This document shows positions 1-10,475 of a stretch of DNA of 64,000 nucleotides, in pieces. The first letter of the stretch is position 1, and each line of letters begins with the position of its first letter. Under the pieces are notes generated by a model. The model was not told the origin of the DNA. It saw only the letters and a program-made list of their open reading frames with translations, and ran no database searches. Position numbers and translations under genes: made by a program. The stretch comes from Pseudomonas sp. MWU15-20650 (GTDB lineage Bacteria; Pseudomonadota; Gammaproteobacteria; Pseudomonadales; Pseudomonadaceae). The DNA is taken from assembly GCF_023242475.1 (NCBI RefSeq), contig NZ_JALJFG010000014.1:58599-122598 (forward strand). Reading direction: 5' to 3'.

Positions 1-1811
1 GCTTCTTTACCTTCGTGCGGATCCAGGATCTGCGCCAGGAACTGGACCACACCGGTCAGTTGATCGCCAACCAACTGGCGCCGGCCACCGAGTATGGTGT
101 GATTTCCGGCAACAACGATGTGCTCGACGCCTTGCTCCGCGCCACCCTGGCCACGCCCCACGTGCGCTTCCTGGAGATTCAGGACAGCGCCGAGAACATC
201 CTGGTGTACGTCGAGCAACCCTCTGAGAAACACGACCGGTCATTGTCGGTCAAGGTGTTCCAGGCGCCGATCCGGCTGCAACATATCCAGTTAGGCAGTG
301 ACTTTTTCCAGGACAACCTCAACGAACCCAAGGCACCCCGGGCGGATTACCTGGGCCGGGTGATCGTCGGCATGTCCAACGACGCGTTCAGCCAACGCCA
401 GCAAGAAATCCTGTTCAAGGCCGGTATCCTGGCGCTGTTCGCCCTGCTGTTTACCTTCCTGCTGGCACGGCGCCTGGCGGCGAGCCTGTCGCAGCCGATC
501 AGCGCCATGGGGCATGCGGTCAAGGCCATCCAGCAAGGCGACTACAAGACACCGCTGCCGATTGTCGATGACTCCGAACTGGGCGACCTGTCGCGGCATA
601 TCAACAACCTGGCCGAGGGCCTTCACCAGGCCAGCCGCGAACAGCAACAGGCCATGGCCCAGTTGATCCAGACCCGCGAAGAAGCCGAACAGGCAAACAA
701 TGCCAAGTCGGATTTCCTGGCCATGATGAGCCATGAACTGCGCACGCCGATGAACGGTGTACTGGGCATGCTGCAACTGCTGGAAACCACCGAGATGACC
801 GAGGAGCAGACCGAGTACGCGGCGCTGGCCTCCGAGTCCACCGAACACCTGCTCAAGGTGATCAACGACATCCTCGACTTCTCGCGTATTGAACGCGCCG
901 CGCTGGAACTGGAACATATTCCATTCAACCTGGCCGACCTGATCAGCAGTTGCGCCCAGGCTTTCCAACATATTGCCCAGCAGCGGGGCCTGGCCCTGGA
1001 GCTGCCGATCCCCATGGGCATGGACGCCCTGCGCGTACAGGGTGACCCGACGCGTATCCGGCAAATCCTGGTGAACCTGATCGGCAACGCGCTGAAATTC
1101 ACCGAGCACGGTACCGTTACCGTCGAGCCCCACTGGCAAACCCTGGACCACGAACTGGTCTGGTTCACCTGCACGGTGCGCGACAGTGGCATCGGGATTT
1201 CTGCTGAACGCCTGGAATTGATGTTCGACGCGTTCCAGCAGGCCGACAGTTCCATTTCAAGACGTTACGGGGGCACCGGCCTGGGCTTGCCTATCGCCCG
1301 TACCCTGGCCGAACGCATGGGAGGCACCTTACGTGCCCAGAGCGAAGAAGGCCGTGGCTCGGTGTTTACCCTGGAAATTCCGTTGGCCATTGACCAACAA
1401 AGCCTGCCGGCCATCACCCCGGACGGCACTGGCAAAGCCAGCGCCGGCGATGGGCGCCACGTGTTGCTGGTAGAAGACAACCCGGTCAACCGCACCGTGG
1501 TCGAAGCGATGCTGCGCAGCCTGGGCTTTGAAGTCAGCCTGGCCACCGATGGCGCCGAGGCGATCCGCAGCGCCGAAAGCCTGATTTTCACCGCAATCCT
1601 GATGGACTGCCGCCTGCCGCTGATCGACGGCTACGAAGCGACCCGGCAAATTCGCCAACTGCCCGGCTGCGCTGACCTACCCATCATCGCCCTCACCGCC
1701 AATGCCTTGCAGGGCGATCGCGAAGCCTGTCTGGCGGCGGGAATGAACGATTACCTGGCCAAGCCGTTCAAACGTACGGATTTGCAGAAAATCCTGCAGC
1801 GCTGGGTGTGA
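1..1811 (+). CDS. Hybrid sensor histidine kinase/response regulator, 3' part (PA1611-like)
   Basis: The reading frame is open to the left edge of the window, so the N-terminus is missing. What remains is the end of a periplasmic sensor domain, a membrane segment (around bases 415-480, [13 protein letters not shown]), a HAMP linker, a HisKA domain with the phospho-acceptor motif SHELRTP, an HATPase domain with DSGIGI and GGTGLGL boxes, and a C-terminal receiver domain ([15 protein letters not shown], lysine in YLAKPF). No Hpt domain follows. The position directly before fabA-fabB and a chemoreceptor matches PA1611 of P. aeruginosa, known to interact with RetS and to favour the Gac/Rsm sessile state. 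The domain calls are secure. The PA1611 orthology rests on context and architecture, and the RetS role here is inferred. Confidence 0.9.
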   Translation, partial: FFTFVRIQDLRQELDHTGQLIANQLAPATEYGVISGNNDVLDALLRATLATPHVRFLEIQDSAENILVYVEQPSEKHDRSLSVKVFQAPIRLQHIQLGSDFFQDNLNEPKAPRADYLGRVIVGMSNDAFSQRQQEILFKAGILALFALLFTFLLARRLAASLSQPISAMGHAVKAIQQGDYKTPLPIVDDSELGDLSRHINNLAEGLHQASREQQQAMAQLIQTREEAEQANNAKSDFLAMMSHELRTPMNGVLGMLQLLETTEMTEEQTEYAALASESTEHLLKVINDILDFSRIERAALELEHIPFNLADLISSCAQAFQHIAQQRGLALELPIPMGMDALRVQGDPTRIRQILVNLIGNALKFTEHGTVTVEPHWQTLDHELVWFTCTVRDSGIGISAERLELMFDAFQQADSSISRRYGGTGLGLPIARTLAERMGGTLRAQSEEGRGSVFTLEIPLAIDQQSLPAITPDGTGKASAGDGRHVLLVEDNPVNRTVVEAMLRSLGFEVSLATDGAEAIRSAESLIFTAILMDCRLPLIDGYEATRQIRQLPGCADLPIIALTANALQGDREACLAAGMNDYLAKPFKRTDLQKILQRWV

Positions 1812-1912
1812 TAGCGCGGCAACATCAGCCAACTGCGACTGGCGTGAAAGACGAAAGTGCGGCAGTCTTAGGCACCCAAACGGACCGATAAACAGGGCCG
1901 GTTTAAAATTTC

Positions 1913-1930
1913 AGTGAACAAGTGTACATT
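1913..1930. promoter_or_regulatory. Candidate DesT-type operator upstream of fabA
   Basis: AGTGAACAAGTGTACATT is an imperfect 18-bp palindrome about 135 bases before fabA. In P. aeruginosa the TetR-family repressor DesT controls fabAB through a site containing AGTGAAC and its inverted repeat. The left half matches that form and the right half is degenerate. The assignment rests on motif and context only. Confidence 0.4.
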
Positions 1931-2063
1931 CAGTACCTTAACGCTGTGACTTTCACTACAACGCAATAGTCTATGTGTAGGCTGCCGATATGAGGCGTAA
2001 ACGCTTCATTCGGTCCGGGAAGATTTGCCCCACCCTGCCGCATGGGATTATTGAGGAGCTCGC

Positions 2064-2579
2064 ATGACCAAACAAAACGCCTTTACTCGGGAAGATCTGC
2101 TGCGCTGCAGTCGCGGTGAGCTGTTCGGCCCAGGTAACGCGCAACTGCCCGCCCCGAACATGCTGATGGTGGATCGCATCACCCATATCAGCGAAGAGGG
2201 TGGCAAGTACGGCAAAGGTGAATTGGTCGCCGAGCTGGATATCACCCCTGACCTCTGGTTCTTCGCCTGCCACTTCGAAGGTGACCCTGTGATGCCTGGT
2301 TGCCTGGGCCTCGATGCCATGTGGCAACTGGTCGGTTTCTACCTCGGCTGGCAAGGTTTGCCGGGCCGCGGTCGCGCCCTGGGTTCAGGCGAAGTGAAGT
2401 TCTTTGGCCAGGTCCTGCCGACCGCCAAGAAAGTCACCTACAACATTCAAATCAAGCGCGTCCTCAAGGGCAAGCTGAACCTGGCCATCGCCGACGGTTC
2501 GGTGACTGTCGACGGTCGCGAGATCTATACTGCCGAAGGCCTTCGGGTCGGCGTATTCACTTCAACTGACAACTTTTAA
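2064..2579 (+). CDS. fabA: 3-hydroxydecanoyl-ACP dehydratase/isomerase FabA
   Basis: 171 residues, the normal FabA length. It dehydrates 3-hydroxydecanoyl-ACP and isomerises trans-2- to cis-3-decenoyl-ACP, the entry point to anaerobic-type unsaturated fatty acids. The active-site region is present: [13 protein letters not shown] holds the catalytic His, and GCLGLDAMW holds the Asp partner. A GAGGAG-like ribosome binding site precedes the ATG. fabB starts 11 bases downstream, so the two form the usual fabAB operon. A possible DesT site lies upstream. Confidence 0.97.
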   Translation: MTKQNAFTREDLLRCSRGELFGPGNAQLPAPNMLMVDRITHISEEGGKYGKGELVAELDITPDLWFFACHFEGDPVMPGCLGLDAMWQLVGFYLGWQGLPGRGRALGSGEVKFFGQVLPTAKKVTYNIQIKRVLKGKLNLAIADGSVTVDGREIYTAEGLRVGVFTSTDNF

Positions 2580-2590
2580 GGGTTATCCGC

Positions 2591-3811
2591 ATGCGCCGCG
2601 TCGTTATCACTGGTCTGGGCATTGTTTCTTGCCTGGGCAATGACAAAGAGACCGTCACCGCTAACCTGCGTGCAAGTCGCCCTGGCATCCGCTTCAACCC
2701 GGAATATGCCGAAATGGGTCTGCGTAGCCAGGTTTCCGGCTCCATCGACCTGCCCCTCGAAGAACTGATCGATCGCAAGATCTATCGCTTCGTCGGCCAC
2801 GCTGCCGCTTATGCCTACCTGGCCATGAAAGACGCGATCGCCGACTCCGGCCTGAGCGAAGACCAGGTATCGAACGTACGCACCGGCCTGATCGCCGGCT
2901 CCGGCGGCGCATCGACCCTCAACCAGATGGAAGCGCTGGACATCCTGCGCGAAAAAGGCGTGAAGCGCGTTGGCCCATACCGTGTCACGCGGACCATGGG
3001 CAGCACCGTTTCGGCCTGCCTGGCCACGCCGTTCCAGATCAAGGGCGTGAACTACTCGATTTCTTCGGCATGCGCCACCAGTGCTCACTGCATCGGTACT
3101 GCTGTCGAGCAGATCCAGCTGGGCAAGCAGGACATCGTGTTCGCCGGTGGCGGTGAAGAAGAACATTGGAGCCAGTCGTTCCTGTTCGACGCCATGGGCG
3201 CGCTGTCTACCCAGTACAACGAAACGCCGGAAAAAGCCTCCCGTGCCTACGACGCCAAGCGTGACGGTTTCGTCATTGCCGGCGGTGGCGGCATGGTGGT
3301 GGTCGAAGAACTGGAACACGCTCTGGCCCGCGGCGCGAAGATCTACGCGGAAATCGTCGGCTACGGCGCGACATCCGACGGCTACGACATGGTTGCGCCA
3401 AGCGGCGAAGGCGCCATCCGCTGCATGCAGATGGCGATGTCCACCGTGGATACGCCAATCGACTACCTGAACACCCACGGCACCTCCACTCCGGTCGGCG
3501 ACGCCAAGGAAATGGAAGGCGTGCGTGCGGTATTCGGCGACAAGGCTCCGGCCATCAGCTCCACCAAGAGCCTGTCCGGCCACTCCCTGGGCGCCGCCGG
3601 CGTTCACGAAGCGATCTACTGCCTGCTGATGATGGAAGGCAACTTCATGGCGGGTTCCGCCAACATCGAAGAGATCGATCCGGCTGTCGCCGATATGCCG
3701 ATCCTGACCAAGACCGTCGAGAACGCTAAGATCGACACCGTGATGAGCAACAGCTTCGGCTTCGGTGGCACCAACGCCACCTTGGTGCTGAAACGCTGGC
3801 AGGGCAAGTGA
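2591..3811 (+). CDS. fabB: 3-oxoacyl-ACP synthase I FabB
   Basis: 406 residues, typical of KAS I. It elongates acyl-ACPs and is essential for extending cis-3-decenoyl-ACP made by FabA. The Cys-His-His catalytic set is visible: Cys in [12 protein letters not shown], His in [11 protein letters not shown], His in [12 protein letters not shown], plus the glycine-rich C-terminal [10 protein letters not shown]. It is cotranscribed with fabA and followed by a strong terminator shared with the convergent chemoreceptor gene. Confidence 0.97.
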   Translation: MRRVVITGLGIVSCLGNDKETVTANLRASRPGIRFNPEYAEMGLRSQVSGSIDLPLEELIDRKIYRFVGHAAAYAYLAMKDAIADSGLSEDQVSNVRTGLIAGSGGASTLNQMEALDILREKGVKRVGPYRVTRTMGSTVSACLATPFQIKGVNYSISSACATSAHCIGTAVEQIQLGKQDIVFAGGGEEEHWSQSFLFDAMGALSTQYNETPEKASRAYDAKRDGFVIAGGGGMVVVEELEHALARGAKIYAEIVGYGATSDGYDMVAPSGEGAIRCMQMAMSTVDTPIDYLNTHGTSTPVGDAKEMEGVRAVFGDKAPAISSTKSLSGHSLGAAGVHEAIYCLLMMEGNFMAGSANIEEIDPAVADMPILTKTVENAKIDTVMSNSFGFGGTNATLVLKRWQGK

Positions 3812-3832
3812 GCCCCGCAGGTTGATCGCCTG

Positions 3833-3862
3833 AAAAAGCCCTGACTGGTTCGGGGCTTTTTT
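3833..3862. terminator. Bidirectional Rho-independent terminator, fabB / chemoreceptor
   Basis: AAAAAGCCC and GGGGCTTTTTT flank a short loop. A-tract and T-tract make it usable from both strands, and it sits between the convergent fabB and MCP genes. Confidence 0.85.
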
Positions 3863-3869
3863 CATTCTG

Positions 3870-5495
3870 CTACACGGAAAAGCGCGCCACCATCGTATTC
3901 AGATCCACTGCCAACCTCGACAGCTCCAGGCTCGCCGCACTCGTCTGATTCGCCCCGGTAGAGGTCTGGTGTGCCAGGTCGCGGATATTCATCAAATTGC
4001 GATCCACCTCCCTCGCCACCGCCGCCTGCTGCTCCGACGCGCTGGCAATCACCAAATTACGCTCGTTGATCAGGGTGAACGCCGAGGCAATCTCCTCCAG
4101 TGCCGTGCCCGCCGACTTGGCGATCTCCAGCGTCGAACGTGCGCGGCCATTGCTCTGCTGCATCGAGCTGACAGCCTGGTCGGTCCCCTGCTGAATTGCG
4201 CCGATCATCTGTTCGATTTCCTGGGTCGACTGCTGCGTGCGATGGGCCAAGGCCCGCACCTCGTCCGCCACCACCGCAAAACCGCGCCCGGCATCCCCGG
4301 CTCGCGCAGCCTCAATCGCCGCGTTCAGCGCCAGCAGGTTGGTTTGCTCGGCAATCGAGCGGATCACGTCCAGCACCTTGCTGATGCCGTAGACCTTTTG
4401 CGCCAGATCCTCGACCTGGGTCGCATTAGCCGTCACATCCGTGGCCAGGGCCTCAATCGACACCACCGTTTGACGCACCTGCTCACGCCCTTGCTGGGCA
4501 AAACGGTCAGACTCGCGTGACGCCTGGGAAGTAGCCACGGCGTTGCTCGCCACCTCTTCCACCGCCGCAGTCATCTGATTGACCGCCGTGGCCGCCTGTT
4601 CAATCTCCTGGTTCTGCAGGTGCAGGCCGCGAGTGGCATCCTCGGTTACACAACTGAGCTCTTCGGAGGCAGACGCCAGTTGGCTCGAAGACTCGGCAAT
4701 GCGCCGGATGGTATCGCGCAGGTTCTCCTGCATCCCCTTGAGGGCCTGCTGCAAGCGCGCTGGCTCATCGCTCCCCGTCACACTGATGTCACCGGTCAGG
4801 TCGCCACTGGCCACCCCCTGGGCGACTTTCAGCGACTGCGCCAACGGCAGCACAATGCTGCGCGTCAACCACACCGCCAGCCCGATAGTGATCAGCGCCG
4901 TGACGACGATCATGCCAATCACCCAAATGCGAGATTGGCTGAACACGTTTTGCGCCAGGCTCGCGGCCTGGTTGGCGCTGGTTTTATTGAGGTTGGCCAG
5001 TTCACGCAAGGTGCCGGTCAGCGCATCAGCGAGTTGATTCATCTCGCCGTTGACCACTTTGGTCGCCTCGTCCAACTGATTCGCCTTGGAAAACGCCATG
5101 ACCTGCCCCTGGCGTTGCAGGTATTGCTGCTCTTCGACCTTGAAGCGATCGAACAGCGTGCGCTCTTGCGGCAGGACGATCAGCCCCTCATACAGGGTTT
5201 GCGCGTGGTGCAGGCCATTTTTGAGTTCGGTGAGTTTCTGCTCATTCTGTGCCAGCGCCTGCGGGTCGCGATTGAGCAGCAAACGCAGGGTCAATGCACG
5301 CACCCGTAGCAGGTCTTGGTTCATTTCTCCCACGGCCATCACGCTGGGCAGCCAATTATTCTCCACCTGGTCCGACTGTTGACGCATATTGGCCATCTGC
5401 AACAGGGCGAAACCGCCCAAGGCAAACACCATCAATGCCAGCACGCCAAAGCCCAAGCCAGCGCGTGGGGCGATATTCAGACTACGGATACTCAT
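3870..5495 (-). CDS. Methyl-accepting chemotaxis protein
   Basis: 541 residues. Order: short cytoplasmic N-terminus, first membrane helix (about residues 13-33), periplasmic four-helix-bundle-like ligand domain with NQDLLRVRALTLRLLLNRDP, second membrane helix (about 192-212), HAMP, then the long cytoplasmic signalling coiled coil. The hairpin tip carries the invariant IAEQTNLLALNAAIEAARAG and GFAVVADEVRALA, which bind CheA/CheW. There is no C-terminal CheR-tethering pentapeptide. Its place beside fabAB matches PA1608 of P. aeruginosa. The ligand is not predictable. A possible sigma-28 element lies upstream. Confidence 0.95.
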   Translation of the reverse strand: MSIRSLNIAPRAGLGFGVLALMVFALGGFALLQMANMRQQSDQVENNWLPSVMAVGEMNQDLLRVRALTLRLLLNRDPQALAQNEQKLTELKNGLHHAQTLYEGLIVLPQERTLFDRFKVEEQQYLQRQGQVMAFSKANQLDEATKVVNGEMNQLADALTGTLRELANLNKTSANQAASLAQNVFSQSRIWVIGMIVVTALITIGLAVWLTRSIVLPLAQSLKVAQGVASGDLTGDISVTGSDEPARLQQALKGMQENLRDTIRRIAESSSQLASASEELSCVTEDATRGLHLQNQEIEQAATAVNQMTAAVEEVASNAVATSQASRESDRFAQQGREQVRQTVVSIEALATDVTANATQVEDLAQKVYGISKVLDVIRSIAEQTNLLALNAAIEAARAGDAGRGFAVVADEVRALAHRTQQSTQEIEQMIGAIQQGTDQAVSSMQQSNGRARSTLEIAKSAGTALEEIASAFTLINERNLVIASASEQQAAVAREVDRNLMNIRDLAHQTSTGANQTSAASLELSRLAVDLNTMVARFSV

Positions 5496-5548
5496 GCCAG
5501 GATTCCTTTCGAATGCGCTGCATCCACCTGCAGCAAGTCTCCTGAAAG

Positions 5549-5575
5549 GTATCGGCCCTTTAGCGAAATTGTGTA
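5549..5575 (-). promoter_or_regulatory. Weak candidate sigma-28 (FliA) promoter for the chemoreceptor
   Basis: On the minus strand GCCGATAC matches the FliA -10 (GCCGATAA) at 7 of 8 positions. Eleven bases upstream, TACACAAT is only a poor match to the -35 TAAAGTTT. It lies about 55 bases before the MCP start. The -10 match and gene type support it; the -35 does not. Confidence 0.3.
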
Positions 5576-5704
5576 AGACGAAAACGTAATATCAAAACGC
5601 CTTACGATCGCGTCAAAAACCCGCCGGGAAAAAATGCGGAACGCCGCTCGCCTCGAATGCTCTATAACTGCATGACCTTCTTCCCGCCCCTAGTGAGGTT
5701 CACC

Positions 5705-6121
5705 ATGCCTGTTACCGTTAACACCCTGAACCACGATAACTTTCGCCATAGCGTGAATATCAACCACCACGAGCTGTTCACCGACCTGCCCAAGAGCCTG
5801 GGCGGCGACGACTCGGCGCCGTCTCCCCACGACTACTTCGATGCCGCACTGGCCTCATGCAAGGCACTGACCGTCAAGCTCTACGCACAGAAGAAAGATA
5901 TCCCCCTCACCGGCGTCACCGTGGAGGTCAGCCATGACAGCACCGAGGAGCAAAAGGGCAAATACAAGCTCAACGTCAAACTGACCCTCAAGGGCGTGCT
6001 CACCGATGCGCAGCGCGATGAGCTGCACCGTGTGGCTGATCGCTGCCCGGTACACAAGCTAATGACCACCGCCGAAATCACCATCGAGACAAAATTATCG
6101 GAAGGCGCTTTCAGCCAATAA
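5705..6121 (+). CDS. OsmC-family protein
   Basis: 138 residues from the ATG at 5705, which has a GTGAGG ribosome binding site seven bases upstream; an in-frame start at 5657 lacks one. OsmC/Ohr proteins are thiol peroxidases that reduce organic hydroperoxides. The fold features are seen: the nucleophile Cys in ASCKALTVKLYA and the resolving Cys in RVADRCPVHKLM. It groups with the general OsmC-like clade rather than clear Ohr. It sits alone between the chemoreceptor and the broken pirin gene. The family call is firm, the substrate unknown. Confidence 0.88.
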   Translation: MPVTVNTLNHDNFRHSVNINHHELFTDLPKSLGGDDSAPSPHDYFDAALASCKALTVKLYAQKKDIPLTGVTVEVSHDSTEEQKGKYKLNVKLTLKGVLTDAQRDELHRVADRCPVHKLMTTAEITIETKLSEGAFSQ

Positions 6122-6185
6122 CGCCAACTTCCCGCCGAGCGGGTTATGCTCAGTGTCATCTAACCCGCTCAGACAGGGATGCCCC

Positions 6186-7052
6186 ATGACCGCCCTTACC
6201 GTGATCCGCCCTCGAGCCGAAGATGTCGAAGGCCAACCGATCCTGCGTCCGTTGCCGTCTCGCGAATGCCGCAGCGTCGGGCCCTTTGTGTTTTTCGACC
6301 ACATGCTGCCCACCCGCTATGCCCCAGGAACAGGCATGAATGTTCGCCAACACCCGCATATCGGGCTGTCCACCCTCACCTATCTGTTTGAGGGCGCCTT
6401 GCAGCACAAGGACAGCCTGGGCTCTGACCAGGTGGTACTGGCCGGCGATGTCAGCTGGATGACCGCAGGCAGCGCCATCGCCCATGTCGAGCGTACCCCC
6501 GAGACACTCAAGGCTCGTGGTTTCAGCCTGCACGGTCTGCAAGTGTGGCTGGCCTCTCCCAAAGACCACGAAACCGGCCCGGGGCACTATAGCCATCATC
6601 CAGCGGCGAGCCTGCCGGTCAGCGATAACCTGGGCGTACAGGTCCGCCTGATTGCCGGTCATGGGTTCTGCCTCAAGTCGCCGGTACCGGTGCTGTCGCC
6701 CACGTTGTACGCCGACGTGCAGATGTAAACCGCTACCACGCTACTGATCCCCGATGAGCACGAGGAACGCGCGGTGTATGTGCTGGAGGGTGAAGCGCAA
6801 CTGGACGGTGAGGCACTGGAGGTACATAGCCTGGCGGTATTGCCGGCTGGGCAGGAGATGATGTTGTTTGCCGAGACCGACTGCCACCTGATGCTATTTG
6901 GCGGCGCACCACTGGATGGGCCGCGGCGGATCAATTGGAATTTTGTCGCCAGTGACCCAGCGGTGATTGAACAGGCCAGGCAGCGATGGGCGGCCGGGGA
7001 TTGGCCGACGGTGCCGGGTGAAACTGAAAGAATTGAGTTGCCTGTGAGATAG
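6186..7052 (+). pseudogene. Pirin-family gene interrupted by an in-frame TAA stop
   Basis: A continuous pirin-like frame of about 288 codons is broken only by TAA at 6726-6728 (codon 181, after YADVQM). The same frame continues without indel as TLLIPDEHEERAVYVLEGEA to the natural stop at 7050-7052. The N-terminal cupin keeps the metal ligands seen in pirins (His56, His58, His100, Glu102). The second cupin lies entirely after the stop. Pirins are iron-binding cupins, some with quercetinase activity. Possible outcomes are a 180-residue single-cupin product, restart at a GTG near 6774, readthrough, or a base-call error. A single substitution explains everything seen. Confidence 0.85.
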
Positions 7053-7053
7053 C

Positions 7054-7211
7054 GATCGGGGGCAAGCCCCCTCCCACATTTAGATCACCTACGCTTTCAA
7101 GTGAGCGCAAGGCGCAGGTGGCACCGACTTTGAAACAGCGTGGCGGCTAAAGAAGGACGCTGGAGCAAAGTGAACGAGGCCTGAAATGTGGGAGGGAGCT
7201 TGCCCCGATGA
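7054..7211. repeat. REP pair (REPIN), GTGGGAGGGGGCTTGC class
   Basis: Two REP sequences in inverted orientation: 7054-7080 (GGGGGCAAGCCCCCTCCCAC) and 7185-7211 (TGTGGGAGGGAGCTTGCCCC), about 100 bases apart. They fill the gap between the pirin remnant and the dienelactone hydrolase gene. Confidence 0.85.
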
Positions 7212-7233
7212 CGCCGGAACAGACGCTGAAGAT

Positions 7234-7962
7234 TTAGCCCTTGAACACTTCATCCAGCAAGTTATGCATCGACTGGAAGGCCCGTGCGGCTGTCTTCGCG
7301 TCGTACATCATCTTGCCTGGCACATTGGCGTGAGGATCGGTGAAGGAATGCACCGCGCCGCCATAGCTCAGCAACTGCCAATCCACACCCGCCGCGTTCA
7401 TCTCGTCTTCGAACGCCGGCAATTGCTCTTTGGGCACCAATGGGTCAGAGGCGCCGTGCAGCACCAGCACTGAACCCTTGATGTTCTTCGCATCCGCCGG
7501 GTTCGGTGTGTCGAGCGAGCCATGGAACGAAACCGCCGCTTTCAACGGTGCACCGGTGCGGGCCAGTTCCAGGGAGCAGCAGCCACCGAAGCAGAAACCA
7601 AAGGTCGCAAGCTTTGATGTATCCACCGCCGCTTCGGTCTGGCCTTGCAGTTGCTCGAGTGCCGCCTGCATACGCTTGTTCAGCAGTGGACGATCATTCT
7701 TCAATGGCATCATCGCCGCGCCGGCTTCGTCACCGTTCGAGGGGCGTACCTGTTGACCGTACAGGTCAACGATCAACACCACGTAGCCCTTACTGGCAAC
7801 GCTTTTAGCGATCGCCTCGGCCCCCGCACTCACCCCCATCCAGTTCGGCGCCATCAGCAGGCCCGGCAGCGGGCCTTTGTGGCTGGCGTCGAACACAAGG
7901 CGGCTTTCATAAGACTGACCATCAATCTGATAGACCACGGAACGCACTGTGACTTGGCTCAT
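7234..7962 (-). CDS. Dienelactone hydrolase family protein
   Basis: 242 residues from ATG 7962, chosen because GGAG sits six bases upstream; an adjacent ATG at 7965 would be too close. It is an alpha/beta hydrolase of the dienelactone hydrolase family. The nucleophile is Cys124 in FGFCFGG, the acid Asp lies in HGASDPLVP, and the catalytic His is near residue 205 in GGAVHSFTDP. Many members outside catabolic operons have no known substrate, and no aromatic degradation gene is nearby. The family call is solid, the role unknown. Confidence 0.9.
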   Translation of the reverse strand: MSQVTVRSVVYQIDGQSYESRLVFDASHKGPLPGLLMAPNWMGVSAGAEAIAKSVASKGYVVLIVDLYGQQVRPSNGDEAGAAMMPLKNDRPLLNKRMQAALEQLQGQTEAAVDTSKLATFGFCFGGCCSLELARTGAPLKAAVSFHGSLDTPNPADAKNIKGSVLVLHGASDPLVPKEQLPAFEDEMNAAGVDWQLLSYGGAVHSFTDPHANVPGKMMYDAKTAARAFQSMHNLLDEVFKG

Positions 7963-7992
7963 CATTTACTCCAGTTGAGGTACACAAGAACG

Positions 7993-8017
7993 AAAAAACC
8001 CGCCGAAGCGGGTTTTT
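7993..8017 (-). terminator. Rho-independent terminator of htpG
   Basis: AAAAAACCCGC and GCGGGTTTTT form a compact hairpin 12 bases past the htpG stop on the minus strand, with a T-run on that strand. Confidence 0.85.
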
Positions 8018-8028
8018 CTACAACGGTG

Positions 8029-9933
8029 TTAAACCGACAGTTCAACCAACAGCTTGTTCAGTCGACGCACATAGGCGGCCGGGTCTTTCAGGCTGTCGCC
8101 GGCAGCCAGGGCGGCCTGGTCGAAGAGGATGTGCGACAGGTCGCCAAAACGTTCTTCGCTCTGCTCGCCATCGAGTTTCTCGATCAGCGGGTGAGCCGGG
8201 TTGAATTCGAAGATCGGCTTGGAATCCGGAACCTTCTGACCACTGGCCTCCAGGATCTGGCGCATCTGCATGCCCAGGTCTTGCTCACCGATGGCCAGGA
8301 TCGCCGGGGAATCCGTCAGACGGTGGGAAACCCGCACTTCGCTGACCGCATCACCCAATGCCGTCTTGATCCGCTCAACCAAACCTTCTTTGGCCTTGGC
8401 GACTTCTTCGGCTTCTTTCTTCTCTTCTTCGGAGTCCAGGTTCCCCAGGTCCAGGTCACCACGGGCCACGTCGACGAAGGTCTTGCCGTCGAACTCGCTG
8501 AGGTAGCTCATCAGCCACTCATCGATGCGGTCGGTCAGCAACAGAACCTCGATGCCTTTCTTGCGGAAGACTTCCAGGTGCGGGCTGTCTTTGACGGCTT
8601 CGTACTTCTCGCCGGTCAGGTAATAGATCTTGTCCTGACCTTCCTTGGCACGAGCCAGGTATTCGGCCAACGACACGATTTGCTCAGCGCCGTTGCCCTG
8701 AGTCGAGGCAAACCGCAGCAAACCGGCGATTTTTTCCTTATTGGCGAAATCTTCCGCCGGACCTTCTTTCATCACCTGGCCGAAGTTTTTCCAGAAGCCC
8801 TTGTATTGCTCAGGCTCGTTCTTCGCCAGTTTTTCCAGCATGTCGAGTACACGCTTGGTCAGCGCAGACTTCATGGAGTCGATAATCGGGTCTTTCTGCA
8901 GGATTTCCCGCGACACGTTCAGCGACAGGTCATTGGAGTCGACCACGCCTTTGATAAAGCGCAGGTACAGCGGCAGGAAGGATTCCGCCTGGTCCATCAC
9001 GAACACGCGTTGTACGTAGAGCTTCAAGCCTTTTGGCGCTTCACGCTGGTACAGGTCGAACGGAGCGCGGGCCGGGACGTAGAGCAGCGAGCTGTATTCC
9101 AGCTTGCCTTCGACCTTGTTGTGGCTCCAGCTCAACGGGTTTTCGTAGTCGTGGGCAATATGCTTGTAGAATTCCTGGTATTCCTCATCCGTGACTTCGG
9201 TACGAGGACGGGTCCACAAGGCGCTGGCACGGTTGACCACTTCCCATTCCTGGGCAGGTTTCTCTTCGCCTTCGGCCGCTGTTTGCTCTTTCGGCAGCTC
9301 GATTGGCAGTGCGATGTGGTCGGAGTACTTCTTGATGATGTTACGCAAGCGCCAGCCATCGGCGAACTCATCTTCACCGGCTTTCAGGTGCAGCACGATA
9401 CGAGTGCCGCGGTCGGCCTTGTCGACAGTGGCGATTTCAAATTCGCCCTCGCCTTTGGACGACCAGTGCACGCCTTCGCTGGCGTCGAGACCGGCGCGAC
9501 GGCTGAACACTTCCACTTTGTCGGCAACAATGAAGGCCGAGTAGAAGCCCACGCCGAATTGGCCGATCAGGTGCGAATCTTTCTTCTGGTCACCCGACAG
9601 GTTTTTCATGAAATCGGCGGTGCCGGATTTAGCGATGGTACCCAAATGGGTGATCGCATCTTCACGGCTCATACCGATACCGTTGTCTTCAATAGTGACG
9701 GTCTTGGCGTCCTTGTCGAAGCTCACACGGATTTTCAGTTCGGCGCCACCTTCCAGCAACTCAGGCTTGGACAGGGCTTCGAAACGTAATTTATCAACAG
9801 CGTCAGAGGCGTTCGAGATCAATTCGCGAAGGAAAATTTCCTTGTTGGAATACAGCGAATGGATCATGAGGTGCAGCAGTTGCTTCACCTCGGTCTGGAA
9901 GCCCAGGGTTTCCTTTTGAGTTTCCACACTCAT
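8029..9933 (-). CDS. htpG: Molecular chaperone HtpG (Hsp90)
   Basis: 634 residues from ATG 9933 ([16 protein letters not shown]), with GGAG about ten bases upstream; the frame extends further but without a better start. Hsp90 homologue that remodels client proteins using ATP. Motifs of the GHKL ATPase: [21 protein letters not shown], and the glycine-rich [11 protein letters not shown]. Middle and C-terminal dimerisation domains follow at normal length. It is a single-gene unit with its own terminator. Confidence 0.97.
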   Translation of the reverse strand: MSVETQKETLGFQTEVKQLLHLMIHSLYSNKEIFLRELISNASDAVDKLRFEALSKPELLEGGAELKIRVSFDKDAKTVTIEDNGIGMSREDAITHLGTIAKSGTADFMKNLSGDQKKDSHLIGQFGVGFYSAFIVADKVEVFSRRAGLDASEGVHWSSKGEGEFEIATVDKADRGTRIVLHLKAGEDEFADGWRLRNIIKKYSDHIALPIELPKEQTAAEGEEKPAQEWEVVNRASALWTRPRTEVTDEEYQEFYKHIAHDYENPLSWSHNKVEGKLEYSSLLYVPARAPFDLYQREAPKGLKLYVQRVFVMDQAESFLPLYLRFIKGVVDSNDLSLNVSREILQKDPIIDSMKSALTKRVLDMLEKLAKNEPEQYKGFWKNFGQVMKEGPAEDFANKEKIAGLLRFASTQGNGAEQIVSLAEYLARAKEGQDKIYYLTGEKYEAVKDSPHLEVFRKKGIEVLLLTDRIDEWLMSYLSEFDGKTFVDVARGDLDLGNLDSEEEKKEAEEVAKAKEGLVERIKTALGDAVSEVRVSHRLTDSPAILAIGEQDLGMQMRQILEASGQKVPDSKPIFEFNPAHPLIEKLDGEQSEERFGDLSHILFDQAALAAGDSLKDPAAYVRRLNKLLVELSV

Positions 9934-10022
9934 CGTCATCAAACTCCAATTGGATGGCAGTGGCCGCGCCCTTGAGGGTTGGCGGCGGGTTGTCATCAAA
10001 GTTGGGGGCTAAGACCAGGATT

Positions 10023-10475
10023 TCAAGGGCGCGACAACGCCTCAATTTTGAAATGTGCACGGGCAGTGGCAATCGGCTCGGCCGGCGTGCTTTGCCAAGC
10101 GGTAATCGCCACATTGGCGACTCGCCGGCCCTGGCGCCATACCTGGCATTTGGCGTAGGTGTCGCGAAACTGCCCCGCACGCAGGTAATCCAGGGAAAAA
10201 TCGATGATTTTCGGCAGGCCCGGAGCGCCGGTAAACACCTGCAAGTGCAACGCCGCCGACAGCTCCATGAAACCGGCGATCACCCCGCCGTGCAGCGCCG
10301 GCAAAATAGGGTTACCAATGTTGTCCTTGTTGGCCGGCAGGCGAAACAGCAACTCATCCCCCAGTCGAGTGCATTCGACGCCGATCAGCTTGGCGTAGGG
10401 CACCCGATCGAGCAGTGCGTCGTAGTTGCCACGCGCCTGGGCTTGTTCCAGACGGGTCTTGAACCGATGCGTCAT
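10023..10475 (-). CDS. Hotdog-fold thioesterase (PaaI-like), downstream copy
   Basis: 150 residues. The PaaI-type core HGGVIAGFMELSAALHLQ follows a long N-terminal helix. PaaI-like hotdog proteins hydrolyse acyl-CoA thioesters. Its ATG overlaps the stop of the upstream thioesterase gene by four bases, and GGGAG precedes it, so the two are translationally coupled. The pair may work as a heteromer or divide substrates; this is an inference. Confidence 0.87.
   Translation of the reverse strand: MTHRFKTRLEQAQARGNYDALLDRVPYAKLIGVECTRLGDELLFRLPANKDNIGNPILPALHGGVIAGFMELSAALHLQVFTGAPGLPKIIDFSLDYLRAGQFRDTYAKCQVWRQGRRVANVAITAWQSTPAEPIATARAHFKIEALSRP

Noticed and set aside
5657..5704. Upstream start for the OsmC-family gene
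   Set aside because: No ribosome binding site fits and the added residues do not belong to the family; ATG 5705 has GTGAGG.
7645..9789. Long open frame on the plus strand opposite htpG
   Set aside because: It mirrors the htpG reading frame in GC-rich sequence, has no family motif and no ribosome binding site; htpG is certain.
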